Part shown: in pieces, positions 1-6,133 of the stretch | How positions within the stretch are numbered: the first letter of the stretch is position 1 | Layout of the letters: each line of letters starts with the position of its first letter | Assembly (NCBI GenBank): GCA_002424625.1 | Contig: DIKR01000064.1 | Location: 1,547-15,269, forward strand | Reading direction: 5' to 3' | Length of the DNA stretch: 13,723 bases | DNA from: Desulfuromonadaceae bacterium UBA5613 | GTDB taxonomy: Bacteria; Desulfobacterota; Desulfuromonadia; Desulfuromonadales; UBA2197 | Position numbers and translations under genes: made by a program | Notes under the pieces: model-generated | What the model saw: the letters and a program-made list of their open reading frames with translations, nothing else | The model's database searches: none | What the model was told of the DNA's origin: nothing

Positions 1-222
1 GAGGAGTTCGAGGCGGCCGGGGATAATAGCGCGGTCGATCGCTTCCTTGACCAGCCAGGGCTGCACGAGTTTGGCCAGCGCCAGAATCGGCAGCATCCCG
101 AGGGAGAGCCAGGCCGAGCGCCGGTAGGGTTGCACCGCCAGAAGAAAGCGTTGGAAGAGCTGGAGGTCGAGGTGGCGACCGCTGATCTCGTCGCTGTTCT
201 CCTCACGAAAATGGCCGCTCAT
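1..222 (-). CDS. ABC exporter half-transporter, N-terminal fragment (partner of the next gene)
   Basis: This is the first 74 codons of a gene that continues beyond the left edge of the window. Translation from the ATG at 222 begins MSGHFREENSDEISGRHLDL and runs into a hydrophobic stretch (LSLGMLPILALAKLVQPWLV), followed by KEAIDRAI. That is the usual start of the first transmembrane helix region of an ABC exporter half-transporter, where a VDKAID-like motif follows helix 1. Its ATG overlaps the TGA of the upstream ABC gene (ATGA at 219-222), so the two are translationally coupled and probably form a heterodimeric exporter of the MdlA/MdlB (YheI/YheH) kind. No nucleotide-binding domain is visible here, so the family call leans on the neighbour. 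The substrate cannot be told. Confidence 0.85.
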   Translation of the reverse strand, partial: MSGHFREENSDEISGRHLDLQLFQRFLLAVQPYRRSAWLSLGMLPILALAKLVQPWLVKEAIDRAIIPGRLELL

Positions 223-1946
223 GCGATCTCCTCCACTTCGTCCCGTAACTTCTCCTGTTCGGCAAGGCGGGCGTAGAGGGGGGAGCTGTCAAGGAGTTCG
301 GCGTGGGTGCCGCGGGAAACGATCCTGCCGTTCTCGAAGAGGAGGATGGTATCAACATCGGCGAGAAAGGAAACACGACTGGAGGTTACCAGAGTTGTGC
401 GGCCGGCCAGGCGGCGACGCAGTGCACTCCAGACAGACCGGGCGGTGGCGGCGTCGAGGTGGCTCAAGGGATCGTCCAAAAGCCAGAGGCCGCCGTCACG
501 GGCGAGGGCGCGGCCGAGGCAGACGCGCTGACGCTGGCCGCCGGAGATCGCTACCCCGCCTTCGCCGACTCTGGTTTTGAAGCCCAGCGGGAAGCGGGCA
601 ATCTCATCGCTGAGCGCCACTTCTGCACTCACCCGCTGCAGCAGGGCATCGTCACTCCCCGGCACACCGTAAAGAAGGTTCTCTTCGATCGAGCCGGAGA
701 AGAGCCGCCCTTCCTGCGGGACAACCGCGAGTCGGCGGCGATACTCCCCGCCATCGAGGCTGGCAAGATCTTCGCCATCAATGAAGATCGTCCCGGATGG
801 CGGCGTGTAAAGGCCGGTAAGGAGGCGCAGCAGGGTGCTCTTGCCGGAGCCGGTCGGGCCGACGATGCCGACCACCGCGCCGGCGGGGATGTTGAGATCG
901 ATCTCCTTGAGGACTTGCGGGCCGCTGTCGTAGGCGAAGTTGAGACCTTGCACAACAATGGCCGGCGGCGCGAGGAGGGGCGGAGCGGGCGCTGCCGGGG
1001 GCTCGCCAACGAGGACGGTGCTGAGCCGCTCCATACTGGCGGCGCAGCGCTGCATCAGGGTCATGACCCAGCCGAGGGTCAGGGTCGGCATCACCAGTTG
1101 GGCGAGATAAGCGGTAAAGGCGACGAGCTCTCCGAGGGTGAATTCGCCGGAGCTGACCATCTTGCCGCCGAAGTAGAGGGTGAGGAGGGCGCCGATCGGG
1201 CCGACGATGGTCATCACCGGCATGATAAAGGCCCGCAGTTTTGCCAGGTCGAGGTTGCGTTGCAGATAGTCGGCATTGCAATCGGCAAAGTGGCGAATCC
1301 GGACGCCCCCTAACGCAAAAGCACGTACCACCGTTTCGCCGGAAACGGTCTCTTCGACCGCCTGACTGACGCGGCCGAGACTCTCCTGGGCGGCGGTGGT
1401 GAGGGTCATCATCCGCTTGCTCATCTTTTTGACAAAGAGGAACATGAAGGGGTAGGGGATGAGGGCAATCGCGGTCAGCGTCGGGGAGAGGCGCAGGAGC
1501 ATGACCAGAGTGACGATATAGACGAGGAGGGAGTTGACCATGGTCAGCACCCCGAAACCGGCGAGCATGCGGACGTTGCTGAGATCGTTGGTAAAGCGGG
1601 ACAATAGGTCGCCGGTGCGATGGCGGTCAAAGAAATCAAAGGGTTTGGCGAGGAGACCGCGCATCAGGTCGGCACGCAGGTCAAGCTCCACCGCCCGGGC
1701 GCTGTGGAGAAAGCGGAAGCGGGAAAGGAGGCGGGTGCCGCCGCGCACAATCGCCACCCCGCCGAGGCCAAGGGCGGCGATCGTGAGGCTTTGCCCGTCC
1801 TGGCTGGCAATGGCGTCGATCCCGACTTTGAGCAGCCAGGGGAGCATGGCGCCGAGAATGTTGGTCACGGTCAGCCACAGGGCACCGGCCAAAACCGGCA
1901 GGAAGTAGCGGCGCAGGTAGGGAGTGAGGAAGTGCAGAGCGTTCAT
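219..1946 (-). CDS. ABC exporter half-transporter (MdlA/YheI-like) with a degenerate nucleotide-binding site
   Basis: This 575-residue protein fuses an exporter transmembrane domain (about residues 1-310, several hydrophobic helices) to a C-terminal ATPase domain. Visible motifs are Walker A GPTGSGKST (363-371), Q-loop Q411, signature ISGGQ (467-471), Walker B ending LLDD (489-492) and D-loop (SHLD, 495-498). Two catalytic positions are altered: the Glu that normally follows Walker B is Asp492, and the H-loop His is Ser523 (TSSR instead of TSHR). Such changes are known in one subunit of heterodimeric exporters such as TM287/288 and BmrC/BmrD, where one of the two ATP sites is non-consensus. 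The overlapping downstream ABC gene is the likely partner. The start at 1946 gives a full-length protein, and a minus-strand promoter-like pair lies just upstream (1976-2003). Role: inner-membrane export of an unknown substrate, possibly lipid or drug. Confidence 0.95.
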   Translation of the reverse strand: MNALHFLTPYLRRYFLPVLAGALWLTVTNILGAMLPWLLKVGIDAIASQDGQSLTIAALGLGGVAIVRGGTRLLSRFRFLHSARAVELDLRADLMRGLLAKPFDFFDRHRTGDLLSRFTNDLSNVRMLAGFGVLTMVNSLLVYIVTLVMLLRLSPTLTAIALIPYPFMFLFVKKMSKRMMTLTTAAQESLGRVSQAVEETVSGETVVRAFALGGVRIRHFADCNADYLQRNLDLAKLRAFIMPVMTIVGPIGALLTLYFGGKMVSSGEFTLGELVAFTAYLAQLVMPTLTLGWVMTLMQRCAASMERLSTVLVGEPPAAPAPPLLAPPAIVVQGLNFAYDSGPQVLKEIDLNIPAGAVVGIVGPTGSGKSTLLRLLTGLYTPPSGTIFIDGEDLASLDGGEYRRRLAVVPQEGRLFSGSIEENLLYGVPGSDDALLQRVSAEVALSDEIARFPLGFKTRVGEGGVAISGGQRQRVCLGRALARDGGLWLLDDPLSHLDAATARSVWSALRRRLAGRTTLVTSSRVSFLADVDTILLFENGRIVSRGTHAELLDSSPLYARLAEQEKLRDEVEEIA

Positions 1947-1975
1947 CGTGACCTGGTTGCTTGAGGATGGCTTAG

Positions 1976-2003
1976 CTTATATGCTGAACGTCAGGCGCGT
2001 CAA
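1976..2003 (-). promoter_or_regulatory. Sigma-70-like promoter for the ABC transporter operon
   Basis: Read on the minus strand there is TTGACG (positions 2003-1998, 5 of 6 to consensus), a 16-base spacer, then TATAAG (1981-1976, 5 of 6). Transcription would start about 20-25 bases before the ATG at 1946. This is judged by eye only. It is supported by the divergent gene layout, since the ABC operon needs a promoter in this 107-base gap. Confidence 0.5.
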
Positions 2004-2009
2004 CGTTGA
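1985..2009. promoter_or_regulatory. Candidate operator dyad in the divergent promoter region
   Basis: AACGT (1987-1991) and ACGTT (2003-2007) form an inverted repeat with an 11-base centre, and one further matching pair lies outside it (T1985 and A2009). It covers the -35 box of the minus-strand promoter and lies just upstream of a TATAAG (2016-2021) that could serve the flavoprotein gene on the plus strand. A regulator binding here could affect both directions. No regulator gene is in the window, and a dyad this short can arise by chance. Confidence 0.3.
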
Positions 2010-2053
2010 ATATGGTATAAGTTTAACTCTGCAACCAACAACCGGAGGTGATC

Positions 2054-3142
2054 ATGCAACTTTTTTCCTCTTTTCAACTCGGCGCGACAGCGCTGAAGAA
2101 CCGCATCGTTATGTCCCCGATGACCCGCAACCGGGCGCTCGGCAATCTGGCGAATGATCTGATGGCGGAATATTACGGACAGCGCGCTTCTGCCGGATTG
2201 ATTGTCACCGAGGGGACCTCGCCCTCGCCGCATGGCCTCGGCTATGCCCGCATTCCTGGCCTTTATGCACCGGAACAGACCGCGGCCTGGAAGCAGGTCA
2301 CCAGGGCGGTACACATGCGTGGCGGCAAGATCTTTGTCCAGCTCATGCATACCGGTCGGGTCGGAAGTCCCCTCAACCTGTCCCCTGGCGCCGAGCTTCT
2401 TGCCCCCTCGGCGCTCGCCGTTCTGGGTAGAATCTGGACCGACAGTCAGGGGGAGCAGCCGTACGGCACGCCGCGGGCGATGACAGCGGCAGAGATCCAG
2501 CGTACGATCAACGAATATGCCGAAGCGGCAAAGAATGCCATCGCTGCCGGTTTCGACGGGGTCGAGATTCACGGCGCCAACGGCTACCTGGTCAACCAGT
2601 TCCTCGATCCCGGAGCCAATCAACGCCATGACCTTTATGGTGATGACAGCACCAACCGCAACCGTTTTGCTCTCGAGGTGGCGGTTGCTGTCACCACCGC
2701 CATAGGTGCAGCGCGGGTCGGCATCCGCCTATCTCCTTACGGTGTCTTCAACGACATGTCCGGCGATTATGCCGGCATTGCCGGGCAATATACCTCCTTG
2801 GCCGCGGCGCTGGGGCAGCTGCAACTGACTTATCTGCATCTTGTCGATCACTCCTCCATGGGGGCGCCGAAACCGAATGCGACGACGGTGCAGGCGATCT
2901 GTCAGGCCTTTCGTGCGGCTGGCGGCGGGGCGGTGGTCCTCTCCGGCGGTTACGATCAGGACCGGGCAGAGACCGATCTGAGCCGCGGTGCCGCTGATCT
3001 GATCGCCTTTGGCCGTCCCTTTATCGCTAATCCCGATCTGGTGGCGCGTCTGCAAAATAATCTGTCGTTAGCTGTCCCGGACTCGACCACTTTTTACAGC
3101 GCCGGTCCCACCGGTTATACTGACTATCCGACGAGCCCATGA
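2054..3142 (+). CDS. Old Yellow Enzyme family NADH:flavin oxidoreductase (NemA-like)
   Basis: This 362-residue TIM-barrel FMN enzyme reduces activated C=C bonds or nitro compounds using NAD(P)H; the natural substrate is unknown. The classic OYE active site HGANGYLVNQFLDP is present, giving His173, Asn176 and Tyr178, which match H191, N194 and Y196 of yeast OYE1. The C-terminal FMN-phosphate region FGRPFIANPDLV and the ending TGYTDYPT are typical of the classical (class I) OYEs. The start chosen is ATG 2054, with Shine-Dalgarno GGAGG at 2044-2048 five bases upstream. An in-frame GTG at 2048 overlaps that site and is unlikely to be used. Its TGA overlaps the next ATG (ATGA at 3139-3142), so it is coupled to the DUF1499 lipoprotein gene. 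The protein is probably cytoplasmic, as no signal peptide is seen. Confidence 0.95.
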   Translation: MQLFSSFQLGATALKNRIVMSPMTRNRALGNLANDLMAEYYGQRASAGLIVTEGTSPSPHGLGYARIPGLYAPEQTAAWKQVTRAVHMRGGKIFVQLMHTGRVGSPLNLSPGAELLAPSALAVLGRIWTDSQGEQPYGTPRAMTAAEIQRTINEYAEAAKNAIAAGFDGVEIHGANGYLVNQFLDPGANQRHDLYGDDSTNRNRFALEVAVAVTTAIGAARVGIRLSPYGVFNDMSGDYAGIAGQYTSLAAALGQLQLTYLHLVDHSSMGAPKPNATTVQAICQAFRAAGGGAVVLSGGYDQDRAETDLSRGAADLIAFGRPFIANPDLVARLQNNLSLAVPDSTTFYSAGPTGYTDYPTSP

Positions 3143-3585
3143 TGCGGAAAAATTTACGAACCGGGATGATGCTTATGACGCTGTTGGCAGTAATTTTAGC
3201 GGCCTGCGCCGGAGAGCGACCGAAGAATCTGGGCGTCAAGAGTGGCGTTTTGGCGGCGTGCCCTTCGTCCCCCAATTGTGTGTCGAGTTTTGCTGCCGAC
3301 GAAGGACATCGGATTGCGCCCTTCTCCTTCACTGACGCACCGACGGTTGCTTTTGCCCGGCTCACGCAGCTTCTTCGCCAGCGCAGCGATGCGACGATCA
3401 TCGAAGAAGGGAGCGGTTATCTGCGCGTCGAGCTCCGCACCACCCTCTTTGTCGATGATGCCGAGTTTCTTTTGGACGGGGAGAAAAAGGTGATACATCT
3501 CCGCTCCGCGTCACGCCTGGGCTATTCCGATCTCGGCAAGAATCGTAGTCGTCTCGAAGAGATCCGGGCCGCGTTCAGCCGCTAA
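3139..3585 (+). CDS. DUF1499 family lipoprotein
   Basis: The protein has 148 residues. The N-terminus is a lipoprotein signal: Met-Met-Arg-Lys, a hydrophobic run (LMTLLAVIL), then lipobox LAAC with Cys23 as the predicted lipidated residue. The mature part carries CPSSPNCVSS (Cys41 and Cys47), a hallmark of DUF1499, and ends with the family-like stretch around LRSASRLGYSDLGKNRSRLEEI. The function of DUF1499 is not known. The gene begins inside the stop of the OYE gene (ATGA overlap) with no strong ribosome site of its own, so expression probably depends on translation of the flavoprotein. A second ATG directly follows the first; either could be used. A cell-envelope location beside a cytoplasmic flavoprotein is odd and unexplained. 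Confidence 0.9.
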   Translation: MMRKNLRTGMMLMTLLAVILAACAGERPKNLGVKSGVLAACPSSPNCVSSFAADEGHRIAPFSFTDAPTVAFARLTQLLRQRSDATIIEEGSGYLRVELRTTLFVDDAEFLLDGEKKVIHLRSASRLGYSDLGKNRSRLEEIRAAFSR

Positions 3586-3602
3586 CCAATGAACTCTGAA
3601 GC

Positions 3603-3655
3603 TGTAGGAGCGAGCTCCAGCTCGCGATCATCGCAGGCTGGAGCCAGCTCCTACG
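3603..3655. repeat. REPIN-like element: two inverted REP units
   Basis: A 25-base unit at 3603-3627 (begins TGTAGGAGCGAGCTCC) is followed after the spacer TCA by its inverted relative at 3631-3655. The two units agree at 20 of 25 positions when one is reversed. Each can fold alone: the left has the 7-bp stem GCGAGCT/AGCTCGC (3610-3625), the right has GCTGG/CCAGC (3638-3649). One difference is compensatory (A-T in the left stem, G-C in the right). Both carry GTAG just before the palindrome, the conserved tetranucleotide of REP elements moved by RAYT transposases. The element lies between the DUF1499 and nitroreductase genes. It could also act as an mRNA end or stabiliser. Confidence 0.8.
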
Positions 3656-3683
3656 TTGCAACAATGAAAAAGGGAATCCCAAT

Positions 3684-4508
3684 ATGTTGAATTTTCTCGT
3701 TAATCAGCAGGTCTGCACCAAGTGTGGCCAGTGTGTCGCCGATTGCCCGCCGCGCATTATTGCCATGGAGAGCGGCTTCCCCGGCATCGCTCCGGAAAAG
3801 GAATCGCTCTGTTACAAATGTCAGCACTGTCTCGCCATCTGCCCGACCGCCGCGATTTCCATCCTCGGATTGCAGCCCGAGGAGAGTCGCCCGCTGGCCG
3901 GTAACTTTCCTGATCCCGGCCAGCTGGAGATCCTGATCAAAGGACGGCGCTCGGTGCGGCGCTACAAAGAAGAGAATCTCGACCCTGCATTGTTGCAACA
4001 GCTGCTCGAAGTTGCCTGGCACGCCCCGACCGGGGTGAACTCGCGGCAAGTCCTCTTTACCGTCGTCGATGATCGCGCCAAGATGGCGCAGCTCCGGGAC
4101 GAAGTCCTCGCTGGTCTGAGATTGGTGGTGCAAGAAGATGGGCTCCCCGAGGGGCGCGGATATTTTGCTGATTTTGTCCGGATGTGGGACGAGGAGCAGA
4201 TTGATGTCCTCTTTCGCGGCGCCCCGCATCTGCTCATCGCTTCGGTGCCGGCGAATGTTCCGACGCCCCTTCCCGACTGCGTCATCGCCCTTTCCTACTT
4301 CGAGCTCTTCGCCCAGGCCAACGGCGTCGGAACGGTCTGGGATGGCCTCGCCAAGTGGGCAATCAACGATCTCGTCCCCACCGCCCGCCGCACCCTTGGC
4401 ATCCCCGACGATCACCTCATCGGCTACGTCATGGCCTTCGGCCCGCCGGCAGTGCATTATTCCCGCACGGTGCAGCACGGGCCGGCGCTGATCCAACGGA
4501 TGGTCTGA
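3684..4508 (+). CDS. Ferredoxin-nitroreductase fusion flavoprotein
   Basis: The protein has 274 residues. Residues 1-60 form a bacterial 2x[4Fe-4S] ferredoxin: CTKCGQCVADCP (Cys11, 14, 17, 21) and CYKCQHCLAICP (Cys43, 46, 49, 53). From about residue 80 a nitroreductase-family FMN domain follows, with the FMN-contact motif GRRSVRRY (87-94) and a WHAPTGVNSRQ stretch where many relatives have APSGxNxQP. The fusion suggests that ferredoxin-type electrons pass through two clusters to the flavin, instead of direct NAD(P)H use. The substrate is unknown and may be a nitro- or quinone-type compound. The start at ATG 3684 follows an AAAGGG site (3669-3674). No promoter is evident between it and the REP element, so read-through from the OYE genes is possible. 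Confidence 0.92.
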   Translation: MLNFLVNQQVCTKCGQCVADCPPRIIAMESGFPGIAPEKESLCYKCQHCLAICPTAAISILGLQPEESRPLAGNFPDPGQLEILIKGRRSVRRYKEENLDPALLQQLLEVAWHAPTGVNSRQVLFTVVDDRAKMAQLRDEVLAGLRLVVQEDGLPEGRGYFADFVRMWDEEQIDVLFRGAPHLLIASVPANVPTPLPDCVIALSYFELFAQANGVGTVWDGLAKWAINDLVPTARRTLGIPDDHLIGYVMAFGPPAVHYSRTVQHGPALIQRMV

Positions 4509-4635
4509 ATTAAGGATGACTTTTGGCGTGTTGAAACCCCTGACCCTGTAGCTCTCTTTGTCCGCAGCTCGATCATTTTTTTATGGGATCATAGTTTGTC
4601 AAGGATGCTGCGCAATAAGGGGGGCTTGCAGCTTC

Positions 4636-4666
4636 TTGCAATCAACGGCGCTATCTGCTAAATAAT
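4636..4666 (+). promoter_or_regulatory. Weak candidate promoter for the outer-membrane protein gene
   Basis: The 256 bases between 4508 and 4765 hold no convincing gene. The best promoter-like pair is TTGCAA (4636-4641) with either TAAATA 17 bases on (4659-4664) or AATAAT 19 bases on (4661-4666). Neither pair is strong. The rest of the gap shows no clear hairpin or repeat. Confidence 0.25.
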
Positions 4667-4764
4667 CTCCTGTTTTCTGTCGTGTCGGCAAAATGATGTG
4701 AATCGCTGGCGATTATCTTTCATCCGGGCGCTGTCTGCTGCCCTCATTCTCCCTGGAGGTCTTT

Positions 4765-5499
4765 ATGAAAAAATTATGGACTGCCCTGCTCCTGCTCTCA
4801 ATCTGCGCCGCGCCCGCCTTTGCCGAGAAGTATGACGTCTCCATCCCTGCCGACTTTGTCAATAGTCAATTCAATGATTTGGTCAAGGAAGCGGGGACAG
4901 CGATTGCGTACCGTGCTGTTGCGCCGGCTGAGCCGGGCGGGATCACCGGTTTCGATGTCGGCATCGAAGCCAGTTTTATCAAGATTGATAATGCCCTTTG
5001 GGATGAGGTTCTTGACTCGAATGATGTGCCCAGCTACCTTCCGGTGCCCAGGGTGCATGCACGCAAAGGTCTTCCCTTTGGTTTCGATATTGGTGCCAGT
5101 TACGCCATGGTTCCGTCTAGTAATATCAAGGTGATCGCGGGCGAGATTCAATATGCGATCATGGATGGCTCGATGGCGCTGCCGGCTCTCGCTCTGCGCG
5201 GCCACTACAGCACCCTCCGCGGTGTCGATGATCTCGACCTTGAGACCTACGGTGCCGACGCGGTGCTGAGCAAGGGTTTTCTTTTCCTGACTCCTTATGT
5301 CGGCGTCGGGGTATTGCGCAGCAACGGTGAATACACCGGAAGCAACGCGACCTTAAAGGAGAACCTTCAGGATCAGAGCGAAACGTCCCAGCGCGTCTTT
5401 GGCGGGGTGCAGATTGCCATGGCTTTGCTGCGGATCACTCTCGATGCGGAATATGCCGAGGTTCCGGTCTACACCGCCAAGGTCAGTCTTGGCTGGTAA
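4765..5499 (+). CDS. Secreted protein, probable outer-membrane beta-barrel, function unknown
   Basis: The protein has 244 residues. It starts with a clear Sec signal peptide (MKK, a hydrophobic core, then APAFA with cleavage expected after Ala20). The mature part has alternating-residue stretches such as FGFDIGASYAMV, LALRGHYSTL, FLFLTPYVGVGVL and ITLDAEYAEV. It ends in an aromatic residue (VSLGW), as outer-membrane barrel proteins do for BAM recognition. The length would fit about 8-10 strands. No enzyme motif is seen. The start is fixed by GGAGGT at 4755-4760, four bases before the ATG. It appears to be a single-gene unit, closed by the hairpin at 5511-5551. I do not recognise a named family. 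Confidence 0.85.
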   Translation: MKKLWTALLLLSICAAPAFAEKYDVSIPADFVNSQFNDLVKEAGTAIAYRAVAPAEPGGITGFDVGIEASFIKIDNALWDEVLDSNDVPSYLPVPRVHARKGLPFGFDIGASYAMVPSSNIKVIAGEIQYAIMDGSMALPALALRGHYSTLRGVDDLDLETYGADAVLSKGFLFLTPYVGVGVLRSNGEYTGSNATLKENLQDQSETSQRVFGGVQIAMALLRITLDAEYAEVPVYTAKVSLGW

Positions 5500-5510
5500 A
5501 TAAAGCGCCA

Positions 5511-5551
5511 GCAGGAAGGGCCGACCCGCTTAGCTGGTCGGCCCTTCCTGC
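5511..5551 (+). terminator. Strong hairpin terminator after the outer-membrane protein gene
   Basis: A perfect 16-bp stem (5511-5526 with 5536-5551) with a 9-base loop starts 11 bases after the stop codon. There is no clean run of T after it (GTCTTGACG), so it may end transcription inefficiently or mainly protect the mRNA end. The position between two plus-strand units supports a terminator role. Confidence 0.75.
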
Positions 5552-5605
5552 GTCTTGACGACCGTTTACTCCTTTTCCCGCCTGTACATCGATCGGAATG
5601 ACCAG

Positions 5606-6133
5606 ATGAGCACCAACTCAACGGAACTTTACGCCGGCAAGGTTCTTCGCCTTTGTCGCGAAGTTCACACCCTCCCCAACGGGCGCACCGGCCATTTTGA
5701 AATTGTCCATCACAGCGGCGGTGCTGCCATCCTGCCGATATTGCCGAACGGTGAAGTCCTGCTCATCCGCCAGTTCCGGCCGGTGGTGGGAAAGATGGTC
5801 ATCGAGATTCCGGCCGGCCGCCTTGATGCTAACGAATTGCCGGCAGATTGCGCCCGGCGCGAACTGGAAGAGGAGACCGGTTATCGCGTCGGTCAGCTCA
5901 TCGAGCTCGGTTCGACCCTCCCTTCGGTCGGCTATACCGATGAAAGGATTCACCTCTTTGCGGCGCTGGAGCTGACGGCAGGGACAATGGCGCAGGAAGA
6001 TCATGAGTTTATCGAGTTCCTCCCCATGCCGCTGGACGAGGCTGTCGTCATGGCCGGGGATGGTCGTATCGACGACGCCAAGACCCAGTTGGCCCTCCTC
6101 CTTTATGCTGCGCAAAAGGGCGGGTGGCGATGA
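5606..6133 (+). CDS. Nudix hydrolase, ADP-ribose pyrophosphatase type
   Basis: The protein has 175 residues. The Nudix box runs from Gly71 to Tyr93 (GRLDANE, seven residues, then RELEEETGY) and fits GX5EX7REUXEEXGU exactly. It is preceded by LIRQFRPVV and EIPAG, the pattern of the ADP-ribose pyrophosphatase (NudF/YqkG) group, which splits ADP-ribose into AMP and ribose 5-phosphate. The start chosen is ATG 5606. The reading frame stays open back to a TTG at 5555, but that would begin directly after the terminator hairpin and add a non-conserved segment. The ribosome site is weak (CGGAA at 5593-5597). The TGA overlaps the nudC ATG at 6130-6133. Substrate choice within the Nudix family cannot be settled by motif alone. 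Confidence 0.9.
   Translation: MSTNSTELYAGKVLRLCREVHTLPNGRTGHFEIVHHSGGAAILPILPNGEVLLIRQFRPVVGKMVIEIPAGRLDANELPADCARRELEEETGYRVGQLIELGSTLPSVGYTDERIHLFAALELTAGTMAQEDHEFIEFLPMPLDEAVVMAGDGRIDDAKTQLALLLYAAQKGGWR

Noticed and set aside
303..1313. 336-codon open frame on the plus strand
   Set aside because: It lies antisense to the ABC exporter gene, whose motifs are all on the other strand. Its translation is low-complexity and rich in Gly, Ala and Glu, as GC-rich shadow frames are.
2048..2053. GTG start for the OYE gene
   Set aside because: The GTG lies within the Shine-Dalgarno sequence that serves ATG 2054.
3603..3655. CRISPR repeat or phage attachment site
   Set aside because: Only two inverted units with a 3-base spacer are present. 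There is no regular array, cas gene, integrase or tRNA nearby.
3664..3690. Mini-ORF MKKGIPIC overlapping the nitroreductase start
   Set aside because: It has no ribosome site, only eight codons, and overlaps the real gene's Shine-Dalgarno and start.
3651..4496. 281-codon open frame on the minus strand
   Set aside because: It is antisense to the ferredoxin-nitroreductase gene, which has clear cysteine and flavin motifs. The minus-strand translation shows no domain.
4517..4552. 11-codon ORF (MTFGVLKPLTL) after the nitroreductase gene
   Set aside because: The AAGG directly touches the ATG, the ORF is very short, and nothing else supports it.
5555..5605. TTG start adding 17 residues to the ADP-ribose Nudix protein
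   Set aside because: It begins four bases after the terminator stem and lacks a ribosome site; ATG 5606 gives a typical family length.
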